Part shown: positions 28,628-38,023 of the stretch, one piece after another | Position numbering within the stretch: the stretch's first letter is position 1 | Layout: each line of letters opens with the position of its first letter | Assembly (NCBI GenBank): GCA_026004675.1 | Contig: BPJP01000003.1 | Coordinates: forward strand, 558,001-622,000 | Origin: Gemmatales bacterium | Lineage (GTDB): Bacteria; Planctomycetota; Planctomycetia; Gemmatales; Gemmataceae | DNA length: 64,000 nucleotides | Direction of reading: 5' to 3' | The notes under the pieces: generated by a model | Database searches by the model: none | Seen by the model: the letters and a program-made list of their open reading frames with translations, nothing else | What the model was told of the DNA's origin: nothing | Made by a program: the position numbers and the translations under genes

Positions 28628-31477
28628 ATGGAGAATCAAGTCGCACAACGCGAAACTGAATTCGTTTGGCGCAGACTGACCGAATCGATCAACATCGGCG
28701 GCGTCGAATACGACGGCATGTGGTGGCTTGCCATCCTCGTCCCGGTATTGGTGATTGGCCTGGTGTACGTGATCGTCATGTATATGCGGGACAGCCAATC
28801 GGTCGGTTGGGGGTGGGCGGCGTTCTTGGGGTTTTTGCGATCGTCGGTGTATGTCATTCTGGCCATCATGTTTCTTTTGCCGGCGATGCAGGATTGGGAG
28901 AAGACCGAGACGCATTCCCGAGTTCTGGTCGTCTTCGACGTCAGCCGAAGCATGCAGAACGCAGATGGCATTCCTTTCGACAAACGAACACGACAGGACA
29001 AAGTGATCGAATTCCTGACGGATGGGCAAAAGGGGTTTTTGCGCAGGTTACAAGAAAAAACTCCCCTTGTGCTCTACCGATTTGGCGGACGGCTTGATAC
29101 GCAATTCGAGTTTCTGGCGGCGGACTCGTCCTTTGGCCGGGAAAAATGGTATGCCTGGTTGCACCCCGACCCCAATATGAAGCAGCCGGCAGACCTCAAC
29201 AAGGAACAGCTCGCGCGCTTCCATCGGCAGCAGGAACTGCATCGGGTATTGCTCGGCAGCACGGATATCGGCGGCGCCGTGCTTGAAGTTTTGAACCGCG
29301 AATCGCATCACCTGCTTCAGGGTATTATCATCGTCAGCGATGGTCGCAACACCCAGTATTCGTCGCAAAGCATGAATGAAGTCAAAAGCCGAGCCGCCAA
29401 ACTCAAAGTTCCCATCTTTACCGTAGCAGTCGGCGAAATAACCCGGCCAATTAATATCTACGCACGCAATGGCCTCCTCGTCCCGGATCGTGCACCCCCC
29501 GACGAAGTCTTTCCCGTCCGTGTCGAAATCGATGGGAAAGGGCTGGCCGGCGCCAGTGCCGAGGTGACGCTCAACATCATCCCGCCTGGCAGCAACGAGC
29601 CGGCACTGACGATGAAGGAAAATGTGACCTTCGCTCCGGGCGACCCGCCCCATACCCAGGCGGAATTCCATATCGATCCGGAAAAGATGCCCCCTGCCAT
29701 GATCGAGAAAGATCCCAAGACCGGCAAACCGGGTTTGATTCAGGGCGCCTGGCGCTTCCAGGCGAAGGTTTCGGAGGACAAACGCGAAACCAGTCACGAG
29801 GACAATGTCACAAATGTCGGCGTGGTCAACATCGTGAAAAAACCGCTGCGCGTGCTTTTGTTCGCGAGCGGCCCGACACGCGAATATCAGTTTTTGCGAA
29901 CCCTGCTCGACCGCGAGGTCCGCGATGGTCGCGCCGAAATGAGCATTTACTTGCAATTGGCCCGCCGCAATATCGTACAGGACGTTCCCCCGGAACGACT
30001 GCTGACGGGTTTTCCCAATTTTATCGCCGATCCGAATAAACCCGACATCAAACCCGACGACAAGTATTACAACCTCCTGCAATATGATGTGATCGTTTGC
30101 TTCGATCCAGACTGGACGCAACTTCTGCCACAGCAAACCGAACTCTTGGAAGAATGGGTCAGCCGGCATTACGGTGGATTGATTTTCGTTGCCGGTCCGC
30201 TGCACACCAAAGACCTGCGGGACCGGTCGCCTTCGAAACCACCACCGAACCTCGCTCCGGTCGTCGCGTTGGCTCCGGTCGTCTTCGACGACAACCGTAT
30301 CCGGGTCAACGAAGACAAGACCGAGCCGTATCGTTTGCAATTTCCCGGTGCCAGCAAAGAAACGGAATTTCTCAAGATCGACGAAGAAAACGATGACCCG
30401 ATGGTAGGCTGGGAGAAGTTCTTCACCGGTGCCAGCAAGATCGAAGAAGGGCGCGACCTGCCCTTGCGCCGTGGCTTCTACGATTACTATCCAGTCAAGA
30501 GCGTCAAACCGGGTGCGACCGTGGTAGCCACTTTTGGCGACCCGAAAGCCCGAACCCGTACCGACAACCAGCCGCAGCCGTTCCTCGTCACCATGCCATA
30601 CACCGGCGGGAAAACGATTTACATCGGCTCCGGGGAAATGTGGCGGCTTCGGCAATATTCGGAAGCATTCCATGAACGTTTTTGGACGAAGTTGTTACGC
30701 TACGCCGGCGCTGGCAGCCGATCGGGAAGCAAACGCCGAGGCATCCTGGTTGTCGGCAGCGAATACAGTACCCACGACATCGTCCGCGTCGAAGCGAAGT
30801 TGCTCGGCGGCAACATGCAACCGCTCGATCCCACCAGCAAACCTGTACTGGAATTGGTTCTCAAAGACGACGAAGACAAGAACAACAAACCCCAGACGAT
30901 CCCGCTCGATCCGAAGTTGGCTGTTCCCCTGAAGGACTTTCAGGCCATGGATGCCGCCGAAAAGAAAAAGCACTGGGATGGCTGGTTCGCTGGGAGGTTC
31001 GAGGCCAACGCTCCTGGCGTCTACAAATTGCGCCTGAAAATCCCCGGCGCCAACGAAACTCTGGAAGAAACATTTCGTGTCAAGGACACGGACCCGGAAA
31101 CAACCAATGTGCAGCCCGACTTCAAATTGCTGCACGAACTGGCAAGCCTGGCGAAGAACGAGGTCCGGCCTCGTATCAGCGAAGAAGTCCAAACCAAACT
31201 GCACCGTGCCCTCGTCCGCACCAACAGCAGATTCAACAGCGAAGGGGAAGACGATCAGCGACTTTATTTCGATCTGGAAACCGCGACGATCATTCCCGAT
31301 TGCATGGTGAAGATGGAACCGCGCGTTCATCGCAGCCGAGGCCCGGTCAGGGACCTGTGGGATGCCGGCTTTGAAATCGGCAACGAGCCTCCGATGAAAA
31401 TCTCCTACGCTTTGTTCGTCATCGTTGGTCTTTTGTCGATCGAATGGTTGACGCGCAAACTGCTGCGGCTGGCGTAG
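28628..31477 (+). CDS. Membrane-bound VWA and glutamine-amidotransferase-like protein
   Basis: A 949-residue protein, ATG 28628 after GAGGAGC. Two N-terminal helices (WWLAILVPVLVIGLVYVIVMYM and AAFLGFLRSSVYVILAIMFLLPA) lead into a VWA domain with a good MIDAS (VVFDVSRSMQNADG) and SDGRNTQYSS. The middle has a class-I-amidotransferase-like fold (RVLLFASGPTREYQFLRTLL, VIVCFDPDWTQLLPQQTELLEEWVSRHYGGLIFVAGP) without an obvious catalytic Cys. A C-terminal helix closes it. Same operon as the BatA-like gene and probably the same complex, with most of the chain outside the membrane. Confidence 0.85.
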   Translation: MENQVAQRETEFVWRRLTESINIGGVEYDGMWWLAILVPVLVIGLVYVIVMYMRDSQSVGWGWAAFLGFLRSSVYVILAIMFLLPAMQDWEKTETHSRVLVVFDVSRSMQNADGIPFDKRTRQDKVIEFLTDGQKGFLRRLQEKTPLVLYRFGGRLDTQFEFLAADSSFGREKWYAWLHPDPNMKQPADLNKEQLARFHRQQELHRVLLGSTDIGGAVLEVLNRESHHLLQGIIIVSDGRNTQYSSQSMNEVKSRAAKLKVPIFTVAVGEITRPINIYARNGLLVPDRAPPDEVFPVRVEIDGKGLAGASAEVTLNIIPPGSNEPALTMKENVTFAPGDPPHTQAEFHIDPEKMPPAMIEKDPKTGKPGLIQGAWRFQAKVSEDKRETSHEDNVTNVGVVNIVKKPLRVLLFASGPTREYQFLRTLLDREVRDGRAEMSIYLQLARRNIVQDVPPERLLTGFPNFIADPNKPDIKPDDKYYNLLQYDVIVCFDPDWTQLLPQQTELLEEWVSRHYGGLIFVAGPLHTKDLRDRSPSKPPPNLAPVVALAPVVFDDNRIRVNEDKTEPYRLQFPGASKETEFLKIDEENDDPMVGWEKFFTGASKIEEGRDLPLRRGFYDYYPVKSVKPGATVVATFGDPKARTRTDNQPQPFLVTMPYTGGKTIYIGSGEMWRLRQYSEAFHERFWTKLLRYAGAGSRSGSKRRGILVVGSEYSTHDIVRVEAKLLGGNMQPLDPTSKPVLELVLKDDEDKNNKPQTIPLDPKLAVPLKDFQAMDAAEKKKHWDGWFAGRFEANAPGVYKLRLKIPGANETLEETFRVKDTDPETTNVQPDFKLLHELASLAKNEVRPRISEEVQTKLHRALVRTNSRFNSEGEDDQRLYFDLETATIIPDCMVKMEPRVHRSRGPVRDLWDAGFEIGNEPPMKISYALFVIVGLLSIEWLTRKLLRLA

Positions 31478-31534
31478 TCCGCTGCCCGCGGGAACGATCG
31501 AGGAAACAATTCGGAACACTTGGAGTGTAATCTC

Positions 31535-34500
31535 ATGGCAACGATAACACCGTCTTCTACCCGGCGGGATCTGGTCGAATCCAAACAGCGCGTGGCTCAC
31601 CCGCTGCAAACGCTACGCAGTTACATTCGCTTGTATGTTTGCGCCGAAGGGTTGGCGGTCACGTTGATCTACCTGGCAGCCTGGTTCTGGATCGGCCTCA
31701 TCCTGGACTACGGCATCTTCAAAATCTTCGGTGTCGATTGGGTGCAGATCCTGCCTTATGGCTTTCGTGCCTTCGTGCTGGCACTTCTCATCGCCGGGCT
31801 GCTTGCCGTGGTCGGCACGAAAGTGGTCCTGCGCTTGACCCGCGAATTCAACGACGCCAGCCTGGCACTCGTTCTCGAAAAGCGGTTTGCTCAACAACTG
31901 GGAGACCGGCTGATTACGGCAGTGGAACTGGCGGACCCCTCCATTGCCAGCCGCTATGGCTTCTCGCAGGCCATGATCGACGCCACGATTCATGACGCCG
32001 CCGAGCGGGTCGCCAGCGTTCCTGTTGCCGAGGTCTTCAACTGGAGACGGCTCTGGCATTACCTCTACCTCGTGCTTGGACTGACCGTCGGACTGTATCT
32101 CGTTACCGGAGCTGGCTATCTAGGCGTCCAAGCACTACGCTACGAACCAGAAGAACGTGAAGGAGCCAGTGCCTACGTGCATCGGTTTCACCATGTCGCG
32201 AGTATCTGGTTCGAGCGTAATGTTCTGCTTCGCGACACACCCTGGCCCCGGCGAGCTTACCTCCAGTTGCTCGACTTCGAAGGCGATGAGCTGCGCATCG
32301 GTCGCAACGCTCCGGCACCGACGATTCGCGTTCGAGCCATCAAATGGGTGGTCGCCGACAACCGAGCACAAGAAGGCTGGCGGCCCCTGATGTGGGATGA
32401 AGAAGAGATTCAGCAACTGGTCGGTGACATCGCAGTGCCCAGGTTTCCCGAGTCCCTCTGGCCAAAAAGCAGTTTAACCACCGGCCTGCTGGTCGATGAT
32501 GTCGAGCTGCAACTTGCTAAACAATTCATTCGCGATCGCCTCGATCCCGATCCTCGACGCCATCGGAATCGCATCAGCGCCGTCCTCGCTGCCGTCCCAC
32601 AGGGGATCTTGCCGACGGTGCTGGCTTTCGACCGAACGTATGCCCCCGAAGAACCGGAAATCAGTCGCTTTGAAAAAGTCTTCCAGGCTTTGCACGAGGC
32701 CGCGGATCGGCCGTCCATGGCACGGCGTTTTCGACGATTGATCGTTCCCACCAACGATGTGTATGTCTTGTACCAAGGCCTTGAGTCGGGCACCGACAAT
32801 CGCGAACCTCTGCTGGCTGGGGAAAACAACATGTTTTCCGGGTCCATCCCCAACTTGAAAGAATCCATTCGCTTCACCGTACGAGGCGCGGACTACTATA
32901 CGCCGTATAAGCAAATCACGGTCGTACCACCTCCAGAAATGACCCAGCTGTTCCGCGTCGAAAGACGGCCTGCGTACCTGTACCATCGGCTGGCTTTGAC
33001 AGAGAATCCCTTCGGTCTGCGCGGCAAAAAACAGATCGTCGTCGACGCAGAGGGAAATCCCTTGCCAGTTTCCCTGAGCGGAGACACTTCCCGCCTCGAT
33101 GTGCCGACCGGCACCGATGTCACCCTGACTGCGGAACTCGACCAGAGACTGCTCGAAAAAAACGGGGTTGTGATCGAATGGCACACCGGCAGCGCCCGCA
33201 TTCCCGTCGAAATCAAACAGATCGACGAGAAACACTTCTCCGCCACCTTCCGGAATATCGTGGCGCCGCTCAGTTTCAACTTCAAGTACTTCAATCGGGA
33301 CCGCATCGACGGCAAGCGCCGGATCACGATCAATCCTCTTCCCGATCTGCCTCCGGAAGTCGATGTGCTCGTGGAAGTCGTCCGCAAAACGAATCAGGGA
33401 TACATGATCACGCCCCGGGCTCGGGTGCCGTTCAGCGGCAAAATCCGTGACGCCCAAGGTCTTAGTCGAGTCGAATACCGCTATTCCTACTCGCTGGAAA
33501 AGCCGCGCGATCCAGCGCAACAGATCAAGGCTGTCGCCCAGGCGGTTTCGCTGGCCGCCGCTGGTTGGAACGGCCAGATGGTCGCCGCCGCTGCCATCGC
33601 CAACGAAGCCGCCGGCTCGCCCCAGACGCCCGTCGACAATCGACCCCTGGCGACGTTTGAGCAGCGATTGAACGAACCCTGGTTCGAAAATGGCCGAAAT
33701 ACGACCGGACAGCGCCTCGCCGAAGCGCTCGCCCGACTGGACGCCCCTCCGCCAGGATATGCCACCGTCGACCAGCGCTTCATTCGGGAATTCGAATTGA
33801 ATGCCGACGACGAAAGCTTCGATGTCGAAGCGCTTGGCCTGGGGGTGGCCAGCGAAACCCAGCTTCAGCCTCACTACCTTCTCAAGTTGTGGATTGCCGC
33901 TCACGATACCAACGTCGAAACCGGACCAGGCGTCGGAGAATCGAAAGAGCGTTTTACTCTCCTCATCGTCTCGGAAAACGAATTGATCACCGAGATCGGC
34001 AAGGAAGAAGAAACGCTGCATATCAAGATGCAGGACAAAGGCATGGACCTGCTCGAAAGCACACGCACCTTGCTCAATAACCTGGCAGGCGACCTGGCAA
34101 CTCCGGATATCACCGACGACCAGTTGCTGGCGTTCACGATCCGAGCGGAAGAACTCCTGCAAAATGTCAAAAAAGCGGAAGTGGTCGCCCGGGAAGTCAG
34201 CAGCGATTACCACCGCATTTTGCGCGAATTGAAAGTGAACCGGGTCAAGCGCGGTATGATCGAGCGCGTCGAAAACGGCGTCTGCCAGCCTCTCAACACC
34301 GTGATGAGCGAAGACTTTCCCGATGTGCAAGACGCCCTTGGGGATCTGGTCAAAGCTCTGAGGAACAAAAAACCACAAACAAAATTGGTGAAAAGCGCTC
34401 TTGTCGAATACGACCAGTTGTTGGCTCGCCTCCGCGAAATCCTCGCCAACATGGCCCAGATCACCGACATCAACCGCCTGATCGCCCAGCTCGTGGAACT

Positions 34501-34600
34501 GGAAAAGAACGAAACCAGGCAGCTGGAACAACTGGAAAAGCTCAAGGCTGAAATCGAACAGAAGATCCTGGAAGATCTGCTTAACCCCAAGAAGAAATAA
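31535..34600 (+). CDS. Large membrane protein with extracytoplasmic domain and coiled coil
   Basis: A 1021-residue protein; ATG 31535 follows TTGGAG and is preferred over the TTG at 31520. Three hydrophobic segments lie within the first 200 residues (LAVTLIYLAAWFWIGLILDYGIF, AFVLALLIAGLLAVV, YLYLVLGLTVGLYLV). A long outer region follows. The last about 250 residues are charged and helical, ending in LVELEKNETRQLEQLEKLKAEIEQKILEDLLNPKKK, a clear coiled coil. It resembles DUF4175-type proteins that sit beside MoxR/VWA genes. The specific function is unknown. Confidence 0.75.
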   Translation: MATITPSSTRRDLVESKQRVAHPLQTLRSYIRLYVCAEGLAVTLIYLAAWFWIGLILDYGIFKIFGVDWVQILPYGFRAFVLALLIAGLLAVVGTKVVLRLTREFNDASLALVLEKRFAQQLGDRLITAVELADPSIASRYGFSQAMIDATIHDAAERVASVPVAEVFNWRRLWHYLYLVLGLTVGLYLVTGAGYLGVQALRYEPEEREGASAYVHRFHHVASIWFERNVLLRDTPWPRRAYLQLLDFEGDELRIGRNAPAPTIRVRAIKWVVADNRAQEGWRPLMWDEEEIQQLVGDIAVPRFPESLWPKSSLTTGLLVDDVELQLAKQFIRDRLDPDPRRHRNRISAVLAAVPQGILPTVLAFDRTYAPEEPEISRFEKVFQALHEAADRPSMARRFRRLIVPTNDVYVLYQGLESGTDNREPLLAGENNMFSGSIPNLKESIRFTVRGADYYTPYKQITVVPPPEMTQLFRVERRPAYLYHRLALTENPFGLRGKKQIVVDAEGNPLPVSLSGDTSRLDVPTGTDVTLTAELDQRLLEKNGVVIEWHTGSARIPVEIKQIDEKHFSATFRNIVAPLSFNFKYFNRDRIDGKRRITINPLPDLPPEVDVLVEVVRKTNQGYMITPRARVPFSGKIRDAQGLSRVEYRYSYSLEKPRDPAQQIKAVAQAVSLAAAGWNGQMVAAAAIANEAAGSPQTPVDNRPLATFEQRLNEPWFENGRNTTGQRLAEALARLDAPPPGYATVDQRFIREFELNADDESFDVEALGLGVASETQLQPHYLLKLWIAAHDTNVETGPGVGESKERFTLLIVSENELITEIGKEEETLHIKMQDKGMDLLESTRTLLNNLAGDLATPDITDDQLLAFTIRAEELLQNVKKAEVVAREVSSDYHRILRELKVNRVKRGMIERVENGVCQPLNTVMSEDFPDVQDALGDLVKALRNKKPQTKLVKSALVEYDQLLARLREILANMAQITDINRLIAQLVELEKNETRQLEQLEKLKAEIEQKILEDLLNPKKK

Positions 34601-34723
34601 GGCATAGGTGACGGGTGATTCGTTGGCAAAAACCGAAAGCTTGCCATTTCTGGTGTTGGATTGGAGGGATCGGATCGTCAATTATGTCAGCGGGAAGCGC
34701 AGTTTTCCTGACTGGTGACGATA

Positions 34724-34732
34724 TGCTAAGCT
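34724..34732 (+). promoter_or_regulatory. Putative extended -10 promoter inside the MoxR block
   Basis: TGCTAAGCT, one base different from the elements before gyrA and nrdR, 44 bases before ATG 34777. It would give the downstream genes (repeat-rich protein, TPR-like protein) a promoter of their own within the long same-strand cluster. Confidence 0.35.
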
Positions 34733-34776
34733 ACTGTTGTTGGGTGAAAAACCCTGATATCAGAAGGAGTAGACCG

Positions 34777-36810
34777 ATGGCGCAGCGATTTCTGGCTGTC
34801 ATAAGCAGCCTGGTGGTGGGGGTAATCGTGTCGGCGTATGCCGACGACACCGCCAAGACAAAGGTCGACCCGAAAGAGGACATTGCCGTCAAGAAAGAGA
34901 TCGATCGCCGCAAGTTTGCGGAACTGAAAGCCGCTTTGCTTCGCGTCGCTCAACGGCTGGAGAACAGTTCCAAGCCCGAAGACAAGGAACGGGCGAAGAA
35001 CATCAAGGCCGCCTTGAAAGTGGCCAGCGAGGAACAAATCGATCTCCAGTTCGCCAAACTGGTCCGCGTGATCAATGACTCCAAGACGCTGACGCCGGCC
35101 GATCTGAAGGAAATCATTGCCCAAAACAGGGAGCTGGTCGTCGATTTGCGCACGATCATCAAGATGCTCCTTTCCGATAACCGGGAGGAACGGATTCGCC
35201 AGGAAATGGAGAAGATCCGCGACATTCTCAAGCAAATCGACCGTGCCATCCGCGACGAGAAGCTGAATCGAGCACGGACGGAAGCGGGGAGAGTCAGCGC
35301 GGAAGAACTCGCTAAAGCCGAAGCCAAGAATCGCCAGCGCGTGGAAGAGATCGCCAAAGCCCTGGGCAAAGGCGACGGCAAAGGACAGGGGAAAGGCGAA
35401 GGGAAAGGCAAAGGCAAGGGGGAAGGCGAAGGTCAAGGGAAAGGTAAAGGCAAAGGCGAAGGAGAAGGCCAAGGCAAGGGTGAAGGCCAGGGAGAAGGCG
35501 AAGGCAAAGGCAAAGGAAAAGGTGAAGGCGAAGGAGAAGGCAAAGGCAAGGGCAAGGGAGAAGGTGAAGGCCAGGGCAAAGGCAAAGGTAAAGGCGAAGG
35601 AGAAGGAGAGGGGCAGGGCAAGGGCGAAGGTGAAGGCAAGGGCGAAGGAAAAGGGAAAGGCGAAGGTGAAGGAAAAGGAATGGGTGAAGGCAAGGGAGAA
35701 GGCCAGGGCAAAGGCAAGGGTGAAGGCGAAGGTAAGGGAGAAGGTAAAGGCAAAGGAATGGGAGAAGGAAAAGGCAAGGGTGAAGGCAAAGGAGAAGGAG
35801 AGGGAGAGGGCAAAGGAGAAGGCGAAGGCAAAGGAGAAGGCAAAGGCAAAGGCAAGGGCCAGGGCCAGGGCAAAGGACAAGGGAAAGGTCAGGGACAGGG
35901 CGGTCAGTCCAAAGGAGGCGGAGACGATCAGCCCCCGCAACCAGGCAACGAACAACCGCCTCAGGAAAGTTATCCTGGCCGCGAACAAGTGGAAGACGCC
36001 CAGAAATACCAGAAAAGTGCTGAAGACAAACTGAACAAGAACAATCCGGACCAAGCCACCGAAGATCAGACCAAGGCTATCGAGGAACTGGAAAAAGCCA
36101 AGAAAAAACTGGAAGAGATTCTTCGGCAGCTTCGCGAAGAGGAAATCGAGCGCCTGCTGGCTGCCTTGATCGCCCGTTGCGAACGAATGCTCGCCATGCA
36201 GATCAAAGTCTACGAAGGAACCAAGGCGGTCGATGAGGCCTTTCAGAAGAACCCTGACAAGACCGCGGATGTGAACCGCGCCAACGTACAGAAGTCGTTG
36301 GATTTGTCGAAAGAAGAAGGGCTGATCGTCCTGGAAGCCACCAAGGCTCTCGAACTGCTGCAAGCCGAAGGCAGCGCCGTGGCCTTCCCTCAAGTCTTTC
36401 GTGACGTTCGCGATGACATGCGGCACGTCGAACGCCGACTGGCGAAGACAGACGTCGGCGAAGTGACGCAGATCATCGAACAAGACATTATCGCCACACT
36501 CAAAGACATGATCGAAGCGTTGAAAAAGGCGCAAGAGGAGCAGCAAAATCGGAAAAACCCGCCCGGCGATCAGCCTCCTCCTCCGCCTCCGCCAAACCAG
36601 GATCAAAAGTTGATCGACATCCTGGCGGAACTGAAAATGATCCGGGCGATGCAGATTCGGGTCAACAATCGGACGGAATTGTACGGCAAGCGGTACAAAG
36701 GCGAACAAGCGTCCGACCCGGACATCGTCAAGGAACTCGATAACCTGGCTGAACGGCAGAAAAAGATTTACCAAGTGACCGACGACATTTACAGGGGGAA
36801 AAACCGATGA
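34777..36810 (+). CDS. Exported Lys/Gly/Glu-repeat coiled-coil protein
   Basis: A 677-residue exported protein starting at ATG 34777 behind AGAAGGAGT, with a signal peptide ending near VSAYADDT. Residues about 30-195 are helical and charged. Residues about 196-380 are a run of [12 protein letters not shown] units, almost only Gly, Lys, Glu and Gln. A Pro/Gln-rich spacer ([16 protein letters not shown]) leads to a long helical C-terminal region ([42 protein letters not shown]). A polyampholyte linker between two helical domains is the likely design. Function unknown. Its stop overlaps the next ATG by four bases (ATGA), indicating translational coupling. Confidence 0.75.
   Translation: MAQRFLAVISSLVVGVIVSAYADDTAKTKVDPKEDIAVKKEIDRRKFAELKAALLRVAQRLENSSKPEDKERAKNIKAALKVASEEQIDLQFAKLVRVINDSKTLTPADLKEIIAQNRELVVDLRTIIKMLLSDNREERIRQEMEKIRDILKQIDRAIRDEKLNRARTEAGRVSAEELAKAEAKNRQRVEEIAKALGKGDGKGQGKGEGKGKGKGEGEGQGKGKGKGEGEGQGKGEGQGEGEGKGKGKGEGEGEGKGKGKGEGEGQGKGKGKGEGEGEGQGKGEGEGKGEGKGKGEGEGKGMGEGKGEGQGKGKGEGEGKGEGKGKGMGEGKGKGEGKGEGEGEGKGEGEGKGEGKGKGKGQGQGKGQGKGQGQGGQSKGGGDDQPPQPGNEQPPQESYPGREQVEDAQKYQKSAEDKLNKNNPDQATEDQTKAIEELEKAKKKLEEILRQLREEEIERLLAALIARCERMLAMQIKVYEGTKAVDEAFQKNPDKTADVNRANVQKSLDLSKEEGLIVLEATKALELLQAEGSAVAFPQVFRDVRDDMRHVERRLAKTDVGEVTQIIEQDIIATLKDMIEALKKAQEEQQNRKNPPGDQPPPPPPPNQDQKLIDILAELKMIRAMQIRVNNRTELYGKRYKGEQASDPDIVKELDNLAERQKKIYQVTDDIYRGKNR
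35364..35910 (+). repeat. Hexanucleotide-type low-complexity tract encoding (KGEG)n
   Basis: About 550 bases built from GGNAAR/GGNGAR-like hexamers (GGCAAAGGCGAA, GGTGAAGGCAAG). Codon choice varies between units although the peptide repeats, so the tract is protein-selected rather than a fresh DNA slippage product. It is purine-biased on the plus strand, leaving long stop-free frames on both strands. Confidence 0.9.
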
Positions 36811-37907
36811 GGTGGACACATTGGCTACTCACATCGGCCTGTGCCGTGCTCCTGGCGGGGCCGGCACTTGCCGACGGCAAGGCGCCGGGTGAGGTGACCA
36901 AGGAACTCCTTTCCTTGGGACGCCTCAAAGCGATGGACGCTGCAACGGCGAAAGCTCAATGCCTTGACTGGTTGAAACAAACAGGCAAGACCGATGCTGC
37001 CACTCTAGCCAGGTTCGAAGAAATCTGGCAGAGCCAGCGACCGGTACTCGAACGCGTGGTTCAGTCCTTCACGCTGGGTAGTGCCGAGGCAGCCAGGTTG
37101 TTGCGGGAAGCCGGCGACCCGAACATTCCCGCGCCAACGGAATTGCCCGCGATTTTGACGGACCAGAAAACCTCCGCCTTTTTCCGCGCCAACCTTGGCC
37201 TGGCATATGCGAAAAAACTGTCCCAGCGACGCGTTTACGAAGAATCGCTCCGGGCTTTGCAAAACATCAAACCCGCTCAGGTGGTTGATCCGGCCAGCTA
37301 TTTCTTCCACCGTGCTGTGGCGGAACACGCACTGATGATGAAGGACGAAGCGTCCCGCTCGATCCTCGCCATCAACGAGGACGTTGCGGACGCCCCCGAT
37401 CGCTACCGCATGGTTTCCCTTCTCATGCTTTACGACATGCAGAACTGGAAGGACAAGGACCTGGGCTGGATCGCCCGCAAAATGAAAAATATCGAAAGGC
37501 GCCTCGATCTGGCTCGTGGCGGTCCGCAAACGCAAAAAATGCAAAAAGAGGTCGTCGCCCGCCTCGACGAGTTGATCAAGCAGCTCGAAAACCAAAAGAA
37601 AGGCGGAGGCTGACCCAACGGTGGCGGCTGCCCGGGTGGCGGCCAACCTGGTGGAGGCTCGAGTGGCCAATCTGGCAACACCAACCAGCCTTCCTCGCCG
37701 ATGCAGGACAGCAATATCGCCACGAATGGCGGTCCTGGCAATGTCGATGAAAAAAGGCTGCGGAATCTCGCCGAAGTTTGGGGCAAACTTCCCGAACACG
37801 AGCGAGCCAAGGCCATGAAAGAACTGACGCAAGGGTTGCCTTCGCAGTATCGCCAGGTCATCGAGAAATACTTCCGTGACCTCGCGAAAAAGAGCGGCGG
37901 AGAATGA
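36807..37907 (+). CDS. Exported TPR-like protein interrupted by an in-frame TGA
   Basis: ATG 36807 overlaps the previous stop. The first 268 codons encode a signal peptide (LLTSACAVLLAGPALA) and a helical region (AFFRANLGLAYAKKLSQRRVYEESLRALQNIKPAQV) like tetratricopeptide folds. A TGA at 37611-37613 then stops the frame, but the same frame stays open for 97 more codons. Those give a Gly/Pro/Gln-rich linker (PNGGGCPGGGQPGGG) and a helical end (VWGKLPEHERAKAMKELTQGLP) followed by YRQVIEKYFRDLAKKSGGE and a true stop. That end matches a helical motif I associate with planctomycete exported proteins, so it looks like the original C terminus. Nonsense mutation, sequencing error and readthrough are all possible. 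Confidence 0.65.
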
Positions 37908-37939
37908 TAACCACCAGCTCGATGGTCTGACGATTTTCT

Positions 37940-37977
37940 CAGATGACCAATGACGCTCGTCCGTCATTGGTCATCTG
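37940..37977 (+). terminator. Perfect 16-bp stem-loop after the TPR-like gene
   Basis: CAGATGACCAATGACG and its exact reverse complement flank a six-base loop (CTCGTC), 32 bases after the stop at 37907. No T tract follows, so it is not a classical intrinsic terminator. It may act as an mRNA 3'-end stabiliser or attenuator before the NPCBM gene. Confidence 0.6.
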
Positions 37978-38023
37978 CCTATTGGGATATGGTTTGGCAC
38001 TTCAGACGCTCGGAAAAGACGCC

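Noticed and set aside
32474..34681. 735-residue minus-strand open frame
   Set aside because: Shadow of the coiled-coil membrane protein; no recognisable domain and no ribosome-binding site.
34726..36819. 697-residue open frame on the minus strand
   Set aside because: It mirrors the KGEG gene. The purine-biased tract lacks reverse-strand stops, and the translation is Phe/Ala/Leu low complexity with no start signal.
37621..37818. Small plus-strand open frame after the in-frame TGA
   Set aside because: It is in a different frame from the conserved-looking tail and has no ribosome-binding site.
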